From Prosthecobacter fusiformis (GTDB lineage: Bacteria; Verrucomicrobiota; Verrucomicrobiia; Verrucomicrobiales; Verrucomicrobiaceae): DNA of 64,000 bases. Under the pieces are notes generated by a model. It did not search any database. It was not told the origin of the DNA and saw nothing but the letters and a program-made list of their open reading frames with translations. Positions 6,993-15,672 of the stretch are shown piece after piece. Position 1 is the first letter of the stretch, and each line of letters starts with the position of its first letter. The stretch covers positions 1 through 64,000 of the forward strand of contig NZ_SOCA01000003.1 in assembly GCF_004364345.1 (NCBI RefSeq). The letters run 5' to 3'. The position numbers and the translations under genes are program-made.

Positions 6993-8651
6993 ATGCAGCA
7001 GCGCCGAACCAATCTCTTGCTCATCCTTCTGGTCGTCACGCCGCTGGCGTTGCTCACCTGGTTGGGTACTTACCTGATTCGCGATGCCGCACGCAGCACA
7101 GATTCTGCCATGCAGGCCGTGCTGGCGGAACGCCTCGCCGTTGCAGACCACCAGCTTGCCGATGACCTGCGCCGTTTCACGGACCAGTTAGACCTCCTGG
7201 ATGCCCCCGCTAATTCGGATCCTAAATCCACCGCCATGGCCCTCGGCACACATCCCTGGACCATGGAGACCTGGATCGCCTCACAGAATGGCGTGGCGGA
7301 GATCGTCACCGAAAAAGGTGATCAGTCTCAGGATGTCGGTGCGGATGCCGCCACCCGCGCCCGCATGCTCCAGCACATTCTCAGCCTCCCCCTGCCCCGC
7401 TCCGCAGAGGCGATGGAGCCTTTCGCATTGGTCATCGAAGCCAGCTCCCAGCAGGATCCAGACCGCAGCCGTCAGGCCATCTGGCAGACCTTCGCGCGCA
7501 CGGAGGGTTATCATCAAAAAGGACTCGTCAAGCCCGGCCCCATGCCTGCATTCAGCTCCGGCTGGCACGTCACCGATGGCGATTTCATTTATTGGCGCCA
7601 GCTCTCTCCGGGCACCATCATCTGTGCGCGGCTGGATAGCCGGGCTCTCCGCCATGCCCTTTTCAGCCGGTTGCCACCCCCTGGGTTGCAGGCATACCCC
7701 GGCCGCCTCACCCTCACCACCCGCAGCGGCATCCCCCTCCACACCGCCGGGCGCAGCCTGCCCGGCTCTCTCACACGTCCCGCAGCTGTGAAGCAATGCT
7801 CCGCACCCCTCACCCAGTGGTTCTTGAGCTATTCCCCCGCCGCTATCGAATTCCCCAAACCCTACCTGTTTCCCATTTTGTTAGGCGTCGGCTCCGGCTG
7901 CCTCCTCGTCCTCGCTCTCGCGTGGACCTTTTTTCGCGAAAATGCCCGCGAGCTCCGCCTCGCCCAGCAGCGCGTCAGTTTTGTCAATCAGATCTCCCAT
8001 GAGCTGAAGACCCCCCTCACCAATATCCAGCTCTATACAGAGATGGCCGCTCACCGCATCGAGAGCACCAATGATATCATCTGCCAGCGCCACCTCCGCG
8101 TTGTCGAGACAGAGACCGCCCGCCTCAACCGCCTTATTCAAAACGTCCTCAACTACGCACGCCAGCAGCGGGATAAGCTCAGTGTCCAGCCCCGCCCTAT
8201 CATATTGGATGAAGTCGTCAGCCGGGCTGTGGGAAACTGGCGCACCCTCTTGGAAAACAAAGGCTTCAAAGTTCACCTCTCCCTCAATGGCCCCCCCACC
8301 ATGAAGGCCGATGCCGATGCCATCGAGCAGATCCTCAGCAACCTCCTTTCCAATGTGGACAAATACGCCGCTCATGGGAAATGGGTCTCCATCCACACCG
8401 AAAGCACCGGCAGCAGCGCCCGCATTATTGTCGAGGACCGCGGCCCCGGCATTCCCTCCGGAAAACGCCGCATGGTCTTTGAGCCTTTCGAGCGTCTCCG
8501 CTCAGATTTAAACGAAGGCGTCAGCGGCACCGGCATCGGCCTCACCATCTCCCGGGAGCTGGCAGATCTTCACGGAGGGTCATTGGAAGTTTGCAGCCTA
8601 TACAAAGATGGGGCTAGATTCATCCTCACCCTGCCCGTTCAACCCTTATGA
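6993..8651 (+). CDS. Membrane-bound sensor histidine kinase
   Basis: The 552-residue protein has an N-terminal membrane segment (LLLILLVVTPLALLTWLGTYLI). A periplasmic sensor region of about 260 residues follows, then a second membrane segment at about residues 290-312. The HisKA motif SHELKTPLTN places the phosphoaccepting His at 336. The ATPase domain shows N (NLLSNVDKYA), G1 (EDRGPGIP) and G2 (GTGIGL) boxes. The periplasmic domain is not one I recognise. The stop overlaps the response regulator start (ATGA), so the pair is coupled. Nothing in the sequence identifies the signal. Confidence 0.93.
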   Translation: MQQRRTNLLLILLVVTPLALLTWLGTYLIRDAARSTDSAMQAVLAERLAVADHQLADDLRRFTDQLDLLDAPANSDPKSTAMALGTHPWTMETWIASQNGVAEIVTEKGDQSQDVGADAATRARMLQHILSLPLPRSAEAMEPFALVIEASSQQDPDRSRQAIWQTFARTEGYHQKGLVKPGPMPAFSSGWHVTDGDFIYWRQLSPGTIICARLDSRALRHALFSRLPPPGLQAYPGRLTLTTRSGIPLHTAGRSLPGSLTRPAAVKQCSAPLTQWFLSYSPAAIEFPKPYLFPILLGVGSGCLLVLALAWTFFRENARELRLAQQRVSFVNQISHELKTPLTNIQLYTEMAAHRIESTNDIICQRHLRVVETETARLNRLIQNVLNYARQQRDKLSVQPRPIILDEVVSRAVGNWRTLLENKGFKVHLSLNGPPTMKADADAIEQILSNLLSNVDKYAAHGKWVSIHTESTGSSARIIVEDRGPGIPSGKRRMVFEPFERLRSDLNEGVSGTGIGLTISRELADLHGGSLEVCSLYKDGARFILTLPVQPL

Positions 8652-9331
8652 AGATCCTCATCGCCGAAGACGACGACCACACCCGCGAAGCCCTGCGCGA
8701 GGTCCTCAGCATGGAAGGTTACGAGCTGGTCACCGCCAGCGACGGCCTCCAGGCCATCGATTTCTTCCGCGCCACCCGCCCGGACTTCGTCTGCCTGGAC
8801 GTCATGATGCCTGGCCAAAACGGCTACGAGGTGTGCAAACAGATCCGCAAGATGGACGAAAACGTCCCCATCCTCTTCCTCACCGCCAAGGCCGAGGAAA
8901 TAGATACCGTCCTCGGCCTGGAGCTGGGTGCCGATGATTACATGACCAAGCCCTTCGGTGTAAAAGAGATCATCGCCCGCATCCGCGCCATCCTCCGCCG
9001 CACCGCCGCCCGTGCCGGCGCTGCTCCTCGTGAGGAAGACTTCACGATGGACGACCTCCGCATCGTCTCCGCCGAGCTTCGTGCCTACCGTGACGGCACC
9101 GAGATCCAGCTCAGCCCTCGCGATGTAAAAGTGCTGAATCTCCTCTACCAGCGCCGTGGCAAGGTCGTGGACCGCAACACCATGGCGGATGAAGTCTGGG
9201 GTGTGGATTACTTCCCCGAAAGCCGTGCGTTGGATCAGCACATCTCCCAGCTTCGCAAGCGCGTGGAAAAAGACCCCGCCAATCCCCGCATCATCCGCAC
9301 CGTCCACGGTGCCGGCTATCGCTTCGAATAG
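8648..9331 (+). CDS. OmpR/PhoB-family response regulator
   Basis: The 227-residue protein has a receiver domain with the acidic cluster EDDD at residues 7-10, phosphoacceptor Asp51 in CLDVMMPG, and the Thr/Lys motif LTAK...MTKPFG. A C-terminal winged-helix DNA-binding domain follows (LSPRDVKVLNLLYQRRGKVVDRN...ALDQHISQLRKRVEKDP...RTVHGAGYRFE). It is translated from an ATGA overlap with the sensor kinase and is its cognate regulator. The tandem hairpin array that starts five bases after the stop may terminate its mRNA. Target genes cannot be inferred. Confidence 0.95.
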   Translation: MKILIAEDDDHTREALREVLSMEGYELVTASDGLQAIDFFRATRPDFVCLDVMMPGQNGYEVCKQIRKMDENVPILFLTAKAEEIDTVLGLELGADDYMTKPFGVKEIIARIRAILRRTAARAGAAPREEDFTMDDLRIVSAELRAYRDGTEIQLSPRDVKVLNLLYQRRGKVVDRNTMADEVWGVDYFPESRALDQHISQLRKRVEKDPANPRIIRTVHGAGYRFE

Positions 9332-9335
9332 CAAA

Positions 9336-9658
9336 GTAGCCCGCTCAGTCCTTGAGCGGAAAGCATCCTCGCAACTCCCTCCCCATCCCGAGCTTTGCAT
9401 AGGTTGGCAGATAGCGCCGAAGCCAAAAAGCCTCGAATTTTTTCGTAGCGTCAAGCTCAGCAAAAGTAGCCCGCTCAGTCCCTGAGCGGAAAGCATCCTC
9501 GCACCCCCCTCCCCATCCCGAGCTTCGCATAACTTGGCAGATATCGCCGCAACCAAAAAGCCTCGAATTTTTGCGTCGTCCTAGCCTGGCAAAAAAGTAG
9601 CCCGCTCAGTCCCCTGAGCGGAAAGCAACGTCGTCCCCCCTCCCCATCCCGAGCAACG
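9336..9658. repeat. Tandem array of three ~130-bp units with hairpin cores
   Basis: Three units begin at 9336, 9466 and 9597, with periods of 130 and 131 bases; the last is truncated near 9658. Each opens with GTAGCCCGCTCAG, followed by a short C/T loop and the complementary CTGAGCGG. Stem and loop vary slightly between copies while pairing is kept. Each then carries a CCCCATCCCGAGC block and a lower-GC tail. It fills most of the 462-base gap between the response regulator and blaI-like genes. No coding region is supported; the remainder (9659-9754) shows nothing distinctive. Confidence 0.85.
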
Positions 9659-9754
9659 TCATCACCCCTTAACGCACCTTGGGTCTAAACTCGTCCCTGC
9701 ACCCCCCGCCGCAAATTTTCACCGCCACCGTAAAAAATCTTGCCCTCCATCGGA

Positions 9755-9786
9755 TTACATCTGTAAACTCACGATTACATTTGTAA
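9755..9786. promoter_or_regulatory. Two BlaI/MecI-type operators
   Basis: TTACATCTGTAA (9755-9766) and TTACATTTGTAA (9775-9786) are two near-perfect palindromes of the TACA-N2-TGTA class bound by BlaI/MecI repressors. Their centres are 20 bases apart, about two helical turns. The second ends eight bases before the start codon of the BlaI-like gene. This strongly implies autorepression of the regulator-sensor pair. Confidence 0.8.
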
Positions 9787-9793
9787 TTCAAAA

Positions 9794-10198
9794 ATGCCCC
9801 CTAACCCCCAGCCCCCCTCCTCTCCCAAAATCTCTGACGCCGAATGGACCGTCATGAAGGTCCTCTGGGAGCGTGGATCCAGCACCGTGGCTGAGGTTGT
9901 GAAAGACCTCGAAGGTCGCCTCCACTGGAAGCCCCGCACCGTCCAGACCCTCGTCCGCCGCCTTGCTGAAAAAGGTGCCCTCGCTGTGGAAACCGTGGGC
10001 CGTGAGTTTCGTTATTACCCTGCCGTCGCCCAGGATGAATGCCAGCTTGAAGAAAGCCGCAGCTTCCTGGATCGCGTCTTCGATGGCCGCCTCGCCCCCT
10101 TCGTCGCCGGATTGATGGAGCGGGAGGAAGTGTCCAAAGACGACCTCGAAGCCCTGCGGCAGGTCCTCCGCGATGCCGAAAAGAACCTCAAAAAGTAA
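9794..10198 (+). CDS. BlaI/MecI/CopY-family transcriptional repressor
   Basis: The 134-residue protein is a winged-helix repressor. ISDAEWTVMKVLWERGSSTVAEVV forms the first helices and WKPRTVQTLVRRLAEKGAL the recognition region, matching the family signature. The C-terminal helices mediate dimerisation. Known members hold their operon off until a membrane metallopeptidase signals their cleavage. Two matching operators lie directly upstream and an M56 metallopeptidase lies 18 bases downstream. No beta-lactamase is in the window, so the regulated function may be elsewhere. Confidence 0.93.
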   Translation: MPPNPQPPSSPKISDAEWTVMKVLWERGSSTVAEVVKDLEGRLHWKPRTVQTLVRRLAEKGALAVETVGREFRYYPAVAQDECQLEESRSFLDRVFDGRLAPFVAGLMEREEVSKDDLEALRQVLRDAEKNLKK

Positions 10199-10216
10199 TC
10201 GCAATCGTCACCGGCC

Positions 10217-11833
10217 ATGAATGCTTCCACTCTGGATACTGCCCTGCACTGGCTCCTGCGTACATCTCTGGAGGCCAGCGTCCTCATCCTCGCCGTCCTC
10301 GGTTTGCGCGTTCTTCTTGGCGCACGCCTTGGTGCTTCTTGGCGCATCGGTTTATGGGTGCTTGTCGGGGTAAAGCTGCTGCTCCCCGCCTGCATCCCCG
10401 CAGGCTTTGGCCTCGGCGGCTGGGCCAGCAGCTCCGTGCTTCAGCCCGCTCCCGTGGCCCTCATTTCACCTGCCACAGCCAGCCCTCTCGCCGCCGCCCC
10501 GACCCCTTCCCCAGCTCCCCCCTCGCTCACCGCCACCCTTCCTTCCACATCCCGCAGCCTCAGTCCGCTGCATCTCATCGCCATCCTCTGGTTCTCGGGC
10601 ACCCTGGCCGTCCTCGGCTTCGCCCTGTTCCGCCATCACCAGTTTGGAAAAAAGCTCGCCACCTGCCCCCGCGCTCAGGATCCCCGGCTCCTCGCCCTGC
10701 TGGAGTGCCTTCGTCACCTGGCCCGGGTCCGTCAGCCCGTCACCATCCTCCTCCTTCCTCCCGGCACCACCCCTGCCATCACCGGCATCCGCTCCCCCCG
10801 CCTGCTCCTGCCTCAGGACTGGCACTCCCGGTTCGATGACGCCAGCCTCCGCCACGTCCTCCTGCATGAGCTCTTTCACGTCCGTCATCGGGACCTCCTG
10901 TGGAATTGGGCCACCCTCGCCGTCCAGGCACTCCACTGGTTCAATCCCCTCGTCTGGACCATCGGTTCCCGCTTCCAGGCAGACCGCGAGCTGCGGTGCG
11001 ATGCCGCCGTCCTCGCCATCCTCTCCCCTGGCGAAAGATTGTCCTACGGCCACACCCTCCTCCGCATCCAGGAGACCTTTTTTGCACCCCCGGCCATGGC
11101 AGGACTGGCCCCGTGCGTGCGCAACCATCCCACCCTGCTGCAACGCATCACCATGATCGCCCAACCCAACCGCAACCGCCCCTGGCTCCAGGCCCTCTTC
11201 ACCCTCGCCTTTGGTGTGATGACCTGTTACGCCTTCACCACCGCCACCGCAGCAGATGAAAAAGAAATCCCCGCCAAGGATCGCAGCCGCGAAGGCCAGC
11301 GCAGCACTGAGCCGGGTGAAAAGAGCACCAACGAAGCCCCCCGTACATCCCGTGAGGGCGATGGCAAAATGACCGAAGGCCCTCGCGACGGCGACCGCCC
11401 TAAAACGGGTGAACGCGATGGCGACAAACCCCGCACCGGTGAAGGTGACGGCGACCGCCCCAAAACCGGTGCGCGTGACGGTGCGAAAAAGCCTGGCACC
11501 GGCGACCGTGAAGGCGGCCCCAAAACGGGTCCTCGTGATGGTGAACGTCCAAAGTCGGGCGAGCGCGATGGTAAAAGCACCAGCCTCAAAAGCAGCACCA
11601 GTGGCGAAGCCATCTCAGTGCATCTGACCAACAAAGGGGAAACCGTCATCATCCAGGGAGAGGAAATGCCACTCAACCGCCTCCGGGGTTACCTGCATCA
11701 CTCCATGGCTGGCAATAACGACACTCTCTTTCAGATCACCGCTGAATCCAATGTCCCCTATAAAGGCGTCACGTCTGCCTTGGATGCCCTGCGGGACAAC
11801 GGCAAAAGGAACGTGAAATTCGCCAAAGAATAG
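10217..11833 (+). CDS. BlaR1/MecR1-like M56 metallopeptidase with repeat linker and ExbD/TolR-like tail
   Basis: The N-terminal 380 residues contain several membrane segments. The M56 zinc site HELFH lies at residues 217-221, followed by NWATLAVQALHWFNPLVW and ELRCDAAVL, typical of BlaR1/MecR1. Instead of a penicillin-binding sensor, the protein continues into a charged linker of imperfect RDGDRPKTGE-type repeats (about residues 375-460). It ends with about 80 residues, GEAISVHLTNKGETVIIQGE...LFQITAESNVPYKGVTSALDAL, resembling the periplasmic ExbD/TolR domain. I infer a membrane signalling protease whose sensor has been exchanged. It is paired with the BlaI-like repressor. Confidence 0.82.
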   Translation: MNASTLDTALHWLLRTSLEASVLILAVLGLRVLLGARLGASWRIGLWVLVGVKLLLPACIPAGFGLGGWASSSVLQPAPVALISPATASPLAAAPTPSPAPPSLTATLPSTSRSLSPLHLIAILWFSGTLAVLGFALFRHHQFGKKLATCPRAQDPRLLALLECLRHLARVRQPVTILLLPPGTTPAITGIRSPRLLLPQDWHSRFDDASLRHVLLHELFHVRHRDLLWNWATLAVQALHWFNPLVWTIGSRFQADRELRCDAAVLAILSPGERLSYGHTLLRIQETFFAPPAMAGLAPCVRNHPTLLQRITMIAQPNRNRPWLQALFTLAFGVMTCYAFTTATAADEKEIPAKDRSREGQRSTEPGEKSTNEAPRTSREGDGKMTEGPRDGDRPKTGERDGDKPRTGEGDGDRPKTGARDGAKKPGTGDREGGPKTGPRDGERPKSGERDGKSTSLKSSTSGEAISVHLTNKGETVIIQGEEMPLNRLRGYLHHSMAGNNDTLFQITAESNVPYKGVTSALDALRDNGKRNVKFAKE

Positions 11834-11966
11834 CCCGCCTTCCCTGCACTAAAAAAACGCCACTTGGCCTAAGTGGGGGTGCCAGTTCCTTGCGCCACTT
11901 CATCCCGCCCCGGACCTTGTCAGCACCTCTGTGCACCCATGGCTCCACCCTTTCACCAGTCTTTCC

Positions 11967-12112
11967 CCGCCCATCCCCATAGGGGGATGATGGGGAAGGC
12001 ATGGGGACACCATGGGGATTCTTTTCCCCATCGCATCTCCTTCATGATCAACGGGTTGAGTCTGAAAATCCCCACATGGGGAAAAATTTAAAATCGTCCC
12101 CATTTCCCCATC
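11967..12112. repeat. ATGGGGAT/ATCCCCAT-rich intergenic element, copy 1
   Basis: The 310-base gap 11834-12143 contains no gene. It holds about ten TGGGGA or TCCCCA words, including the dyad TCCCCA-CA-TGGGGA (12069-12082) flanked by A-rich and T-rich arms. The stretch from about 12048 aligns with the reverse complement of 53690-53752 (shared ATCAACG, then AAAATCCCCA-ATGGGGAAAAA). A second small hairpin, CCACTT-GGCCT-AAGTGG, lies near 11862. It precedes the secreted toroid protein gene. Confidence 0.65.
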
Positions 12113-12143
12113 GGTCGCCCGGCAGCCACTAAACGCACCCTTT

Positions 12144-13667
12144 ATGAAACGTGCCCTCACCTTCCTTTGCCTCGCCTCGTGCGCCTCGGCCGCCACCCCC
12201 GCCGAGGTCGGCATCGCCCTCAGCAAAGCCGTCGCTTTTTATCACACCAAGGCCTCCTCCCACGGCGGTTACGTTTATCGTTACAGTGCCGATTTCACCC
12301 TGCGCGAGGCGGAGGGCATTCCCGGCCCGGACACCATCTGGATCCAGCCTCCCGGCACCCCAGCCGTCGGCATGGCCTTTCTTGATGCTTACGAAGCCAC
12401 CCAGGATGAAGCTTGCTTAAAGGCCGCCGTGGATGCCGCCCATGCCGTCACCCGCACCCAGCTCACCTCAGGCGGGTGGGATTACTCCGGCCATTTCGAT
12501 ACCGCCAACCGCCAAAAGCACCTCTATCGCCGCGATACGGAGGGCAGGCTGATTGACCGCAAAAAATTCCCTCAGGGAGAGGCCGGCTGGCACATCTGGC
12601 GGCAGCGGGAGCACAAGGACACCAACTACTCCACCGTGGATGATGATGTCACCCAGGCCGCCACCCGCCTGCTCATCCGGGTGGACCACGCCCTCGGCGG
12701 TAAGGATGAGGAGATCCATGAAGCGGCAGATTATGCCCTCAATGCTATCATCAATGCCCAGTATCCAGCTGGTGGCTGGTCGGCCAGTTTTGATACCTGG
12801 CCCGCCTCGCCACCTCCTGCGGACAAATACCCCGTCAAGCCAGGCAACTATCCCGCTGACTGGCCGCGCAAATGGCCCAAAGACTTCACTGGCTGTTATG
12901 TCCTCAATGACAACACCCATGCCACCTTGATGAGCACCCTGCTCCTCGCCTGGCAGCTCCGGCAGGATGAAAAATACCTCGCTGCTGCCAAACGTGGCGG
13001 CGATTTCCTCGTCACCGCCCAGATGCCAGATCCCCAGCCCGCCTGGGCCCAGCAATACGATGCCGATATGCAGCCCGTCTGGAGTCGCGCCTTTGAGCCT
13101 AGCTCCGTCAGCGGTCGCGAATCCCAGGCCGCCATGTGGGCCCTGTTGAAGCTCAGCGCCGTCACTGGCGATAAAAAATACCTGCCCCCCGTGGCCAAGG
13201 CTGTCGCTTATCTACGCAAGTCCTTGCTCCCCGGTAACAAGCTCGCTCGCTTCTATGAACTTCAGACCAACAAGCCCCTCTACTTCGAGCGTGGTGAAGG
13301 CGGCAAAGGTTTTGAACTGACCTACAGCGACAAAAAAGCCTCCTCGAATTATGGCTGGGTTTGGGACAGCGAGCTGGATGCCATCGAGACCATAGGCCGC
13401 AAGATCTTTCGCGATGAGCTCGTCGTGTTCCCCCGTACCGAAAAAGAACGCTGGTCCTATCCTCCCACCGATAAAGACATCGCCAGCATCCTCAGCGAGC
13501 AAAAACCCGATGGCTCCTGGACTGAGACGAAGGATGAGCGCGGCATCATGCGCGATGCCAACGGCAAAAAGATATCCCCTAAAGGCGGCGTCATCTACAG
13601 CGATACCTTTGTCCAAAACGTCCGCGCCCTCAGTGCCTGGATGAAGATGAAAGGAGCCAAGTCATGA
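12144..13667 (+). CDS. Secreted alpha/alpha-toroid protein, possibly pectate-lyase-like
   Basis: The 507-residue product has a signal peptide (MKRALTFLCLASCASA). Its helical repeat body contains recurring GGW motifs (LTSGGWDYSGHF, YPAGGWSASFD) and KPDGSW, typical of alpha/alpha-toroid folds such as PL10 pectate lyases and terpene-cyclase-like proteins. In planctomycetes and verrucomicrobia similar proteins are often labelled pectate lyase, but I see no certain catalytic set, so substrate and activity are unproven. The stop overlaps the next start (ATGA), coupling it to DUF1549/DUF1553 and DUF1501 genes. This suggests a secreted glycan-use operon. Confidence 0.6.
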   Translation: MKRALTFLCLASCASAATPAEVGIALSKAVAFYHTKASSHGGYVYRYSADFTLREAEGIPGPDTIWIQPPGTPAVGMAFLDAYEATQDEACLKAAVDAAHAVTRTQLTSGGWDYSGHFDTANRQKHLYRRDTEGRLIDRKKFPQGEAGWHIWRQREHKDTNYSTVDDDVTQAATRLLIRVDHALGGKDEEIHEAADYALNAIINAQYPAGGWSASFDTWPASPPPADKYPVKPGNYPADWPRKWPKDFTGCYVLNDNTHATLMSTLLLAWQLRQDEKYLAAAKRGGDFLVTAQMPDPQPAWAQQYDADMQPVWSRAFEPSSVSGRESQAAMWALLKLSAVTGDKKYLPPVAKAVAYLRKSLLPGNKLARFYELQTNKPLYFERGEGGKGFELTYSDKKASSNYGWVWDSELDAIETIGRKIFRDELVVFPRTEKERWSYPPTDKDIASILSEQKPDGSWTETKDERGIMRDANGKKISPKGGVIYSDTFVQNVRALSAWMKMKGAKS

Positions 13668-15652
13668 AAGCGAACCCGCTCTGGTTTCCCTTCGGACTCA
13701 TCTTGGCCACCGTGCCTCTCTCGGCAGCTGAATATGAAAATCCAGTCCCCTGGTCCTACAAGCCCATCCAACGTCCCCCCATCCCTGAGATCAAGGAATC
13801 CACTTGGCCCCGTGATGACCTGGACCGCTTCATTCTCGCCCGGCTGGAAAAGGAAAGCCTTCACCCCATCGGTGATGCACCTCGTGCCACCTGGATCCGC
13901 CGCGCTTCTTTTGACCTTCGCGGCCTCCCTCCTTCTCACGAGGAAGTGGAGGCCTTCGTCGGTGACCCAGCAGGCGATGATCTCGCCTATGCCAAGGTCG
14001 TGGACGCCTTTCTGCAGAGCGAGCGTTTTGGCGAACGCTGGGCCCGCCACTGGCTGGATGTGGTGCGTTATGCCGACAGTGTCGGACGCGTCTGGAACGC
14101 CCCCTTTCTGTATGCCTTTCGTTACCGCGACTGGGTCATTGATTCCTTCAATAATGACAAGCCCTATAACCGCTTCATTGCCGAGCAGCTAGCTGGTGAT
14201 CTCCTGCCCGCAAAGACCGTCGCTCAAAGGCGTGAGCAAATCACTGGCACCGGCATGCTGGCCCTGGGCAGCCTCAGCCTCCAAGAAGGCAGTTATGAGC
14301 AGTTCGTGCTCGATCAGGTGGATGACCAGATGGACGTCTCCTCCCGCGCCTTCCTTGGCCTAACATTCAGTTGCGCACGTTGTCATGATCACAAGACGGA
14401 ACCCGTCAGCCAGAAGGATTATTATGCCCTCGCTGGCATTTTTTACAGTAGCCGCACCCTCTCCGGCCTCGCCAACCGCCATGACATGACTCGCGCCGGA
14501 TATGTGGATCCCGAGATGCTCGTGGACCTTCCCACTTCCCTGAATGAACCCATCGGCCCACCGCAAAAACTTCCCGCCGGTGTCCATTCCATGGATGACA
14601 TCCGCGCCCTTGGGAATCCCAAGCAGATTCCCCGGTATGACATGGACCCGCATTTCAGCATGGGCCTGGTCGAGGGCGAAGTTCGCGACTGTGCACTCGC
14701 CATCGGTGGAGATCCGTATGAACGCGAGGCCGCTCCGGCACGTGGCAAAATCACCGTTCCCAGCTTGCCACCCCTGCCCGCCATCGCCACTGGATCTTCA
14801 GGCCGCTTTGAGCTGGCCCAGTGGATCGCCTCCCCCGCCAATCCATTGACCTCACGCGTCATGGTCAACCGCATCTGGCAGCATCTTTTTGGTGAAGGCA
14901 TCGTCCGCACCGTGGATGATTTCGGCATCACCGGCGCAGATCCTACCCATCCAGAACTGATGGATCATCTTGCCGTCCGGTTTGTTGAAGGTGGCTGGTC
15001 CGTCAAAAAGCTGATCCGCACCCTGATGCTCAGCCGCACCTATCGCCTCGCCTCCTCCACCGGCACCGCCAGTGATCCCAATCATCCCGATGCAGGCAAC
15101 AAGTTGCATTGGCGCATGAATGCCCGCCGTCTCGAGATCGAACCCCTGCGCGATACCCTTCTTCAGCTGGCAGGCCGCCTCGACCTCAATCGTCCTGAAG
15201 GCATTCAGGTGGGTGGCACTGGCGGCAAAGGCCGCATGGGCGTCACTCAGAGTTTCATCGGGATTGAAGACCCCTTTCGCACCATCTACCTCCCCGTCAT
15301 CCGCGATGCCGTGCCCGAGCTTTTCAGCACCTTTGATTTCCCCGGTCCCACCCAGATCAAAGGCCTCCGCGATGTCACCACCACGCCGCCCCAATCCCTC
15401 TTTTTCATGAACAGTCCCTTCATGGAAGACACTGCCGCCGAGATCGCTGCGCGAATTCTGGAGCAGGACAAAAGCACCTCCGAGGGCGTGACCCATGCAT
15501 ATCGTTATTTGTTAGGCCGCGCCCCCTCGCCCGAAGAATCCGCCGAGGCCACCGCCCTCATCCAAAGTTTCGAAGAAGCTTCCGATACCTCCCGCTGGAC
15601 CACCCTTGTGCAGGCTCTGCTCGGCACCGCCGAGTTCCGTTACGTGTTCTAA
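13664..15652 (+). CDS. Secreted DUF1549/DUF1553 (PSCyt2-PSD1) protein
   Basis: The 662-residue protein has a signal peptide followed by the DUF1549 signature. That includes DDLDRFILARLEKESL, WIRRASFDLRGLPPS, and GERWARHWLDVVRYADS. A CARCHDHKTEP motif resembling a haem-binding CxxCH follows. The C-terminal DUF1553 contains LTSRVMVNRIWQHLFGEGIV and LSRTYRLAS. This pair of domains is almost confined to planctomycetes and verrucomicrobia and has no firmly established activity. It lacks the N-terminal cytochrome domain and is shorter than many homologues. It is coupled to the preceding gene and 20 bases from the DUF1501 gene, the usual partner. Confidence 0.93.
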   Translation: MKANPLWFPFGLILATVPLSAAEYENPVPWSYKPIQRPPIPEIKESTWPRDDLDRFILARLEKESLHPIGDAPRATWIRRASFDLRGLPPSHEEVEAFVGDPAGDDLAYAKVVDAFLQSERFGERWARHWLDVVRYADSVGRVWNAPFLYAFRYRDWVIDSFNNDKPYNRFIAEQLAGDLLPAKTVAQRREQITGTGMLALGSLSLQEGSYEQFVLDQVDDQMDVSSRAFLGLTFSCARCHDHKTEPVSQKDYYALAGIFYSSRTLSGLANRHDMTRAGYVDPEMLVDLPTSLNEPIGPPQKLPAGVHSMDDIRALGNPKQIPRYDMDPHFSMGLVEGEVRDCALAIGGDPYEREAAPARGKITVPSLPPLPAIATGSSGRFELAQWIASPANPLTSRVMVNRIWQHLFGEGIVRTVDDFGITGADPTHPELMDHLAVRFVEGGWSVKKLIRTLMLSRTYRLASSTGTASDPNHPDAGNKLHWRMNARRLEIEPLRDTLLQLAGRLDLNRPEGIQVGGTGGKGRMGVTQSFIGIEDPFRTIYLPVIRDAVPELFSTFDFPGPTQIKGLRDVTTTPPQSLFFMNSPFMEDTAAEIAARILEQDKSTSEGVTHAYRYLLGRAPSPEESAEATALIQSFEEASDTSRWTTLVQALLGTAEFRYVF

Positions 15653-15672
15653 ATCTCCTTCCACCAGCTGCC

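Noticed and set aside
9336-9658. CRISPR array
   Set aside because: The units repeat over their full 130-base length rather than having short repeats with unique spacers, and there are no cas genes.
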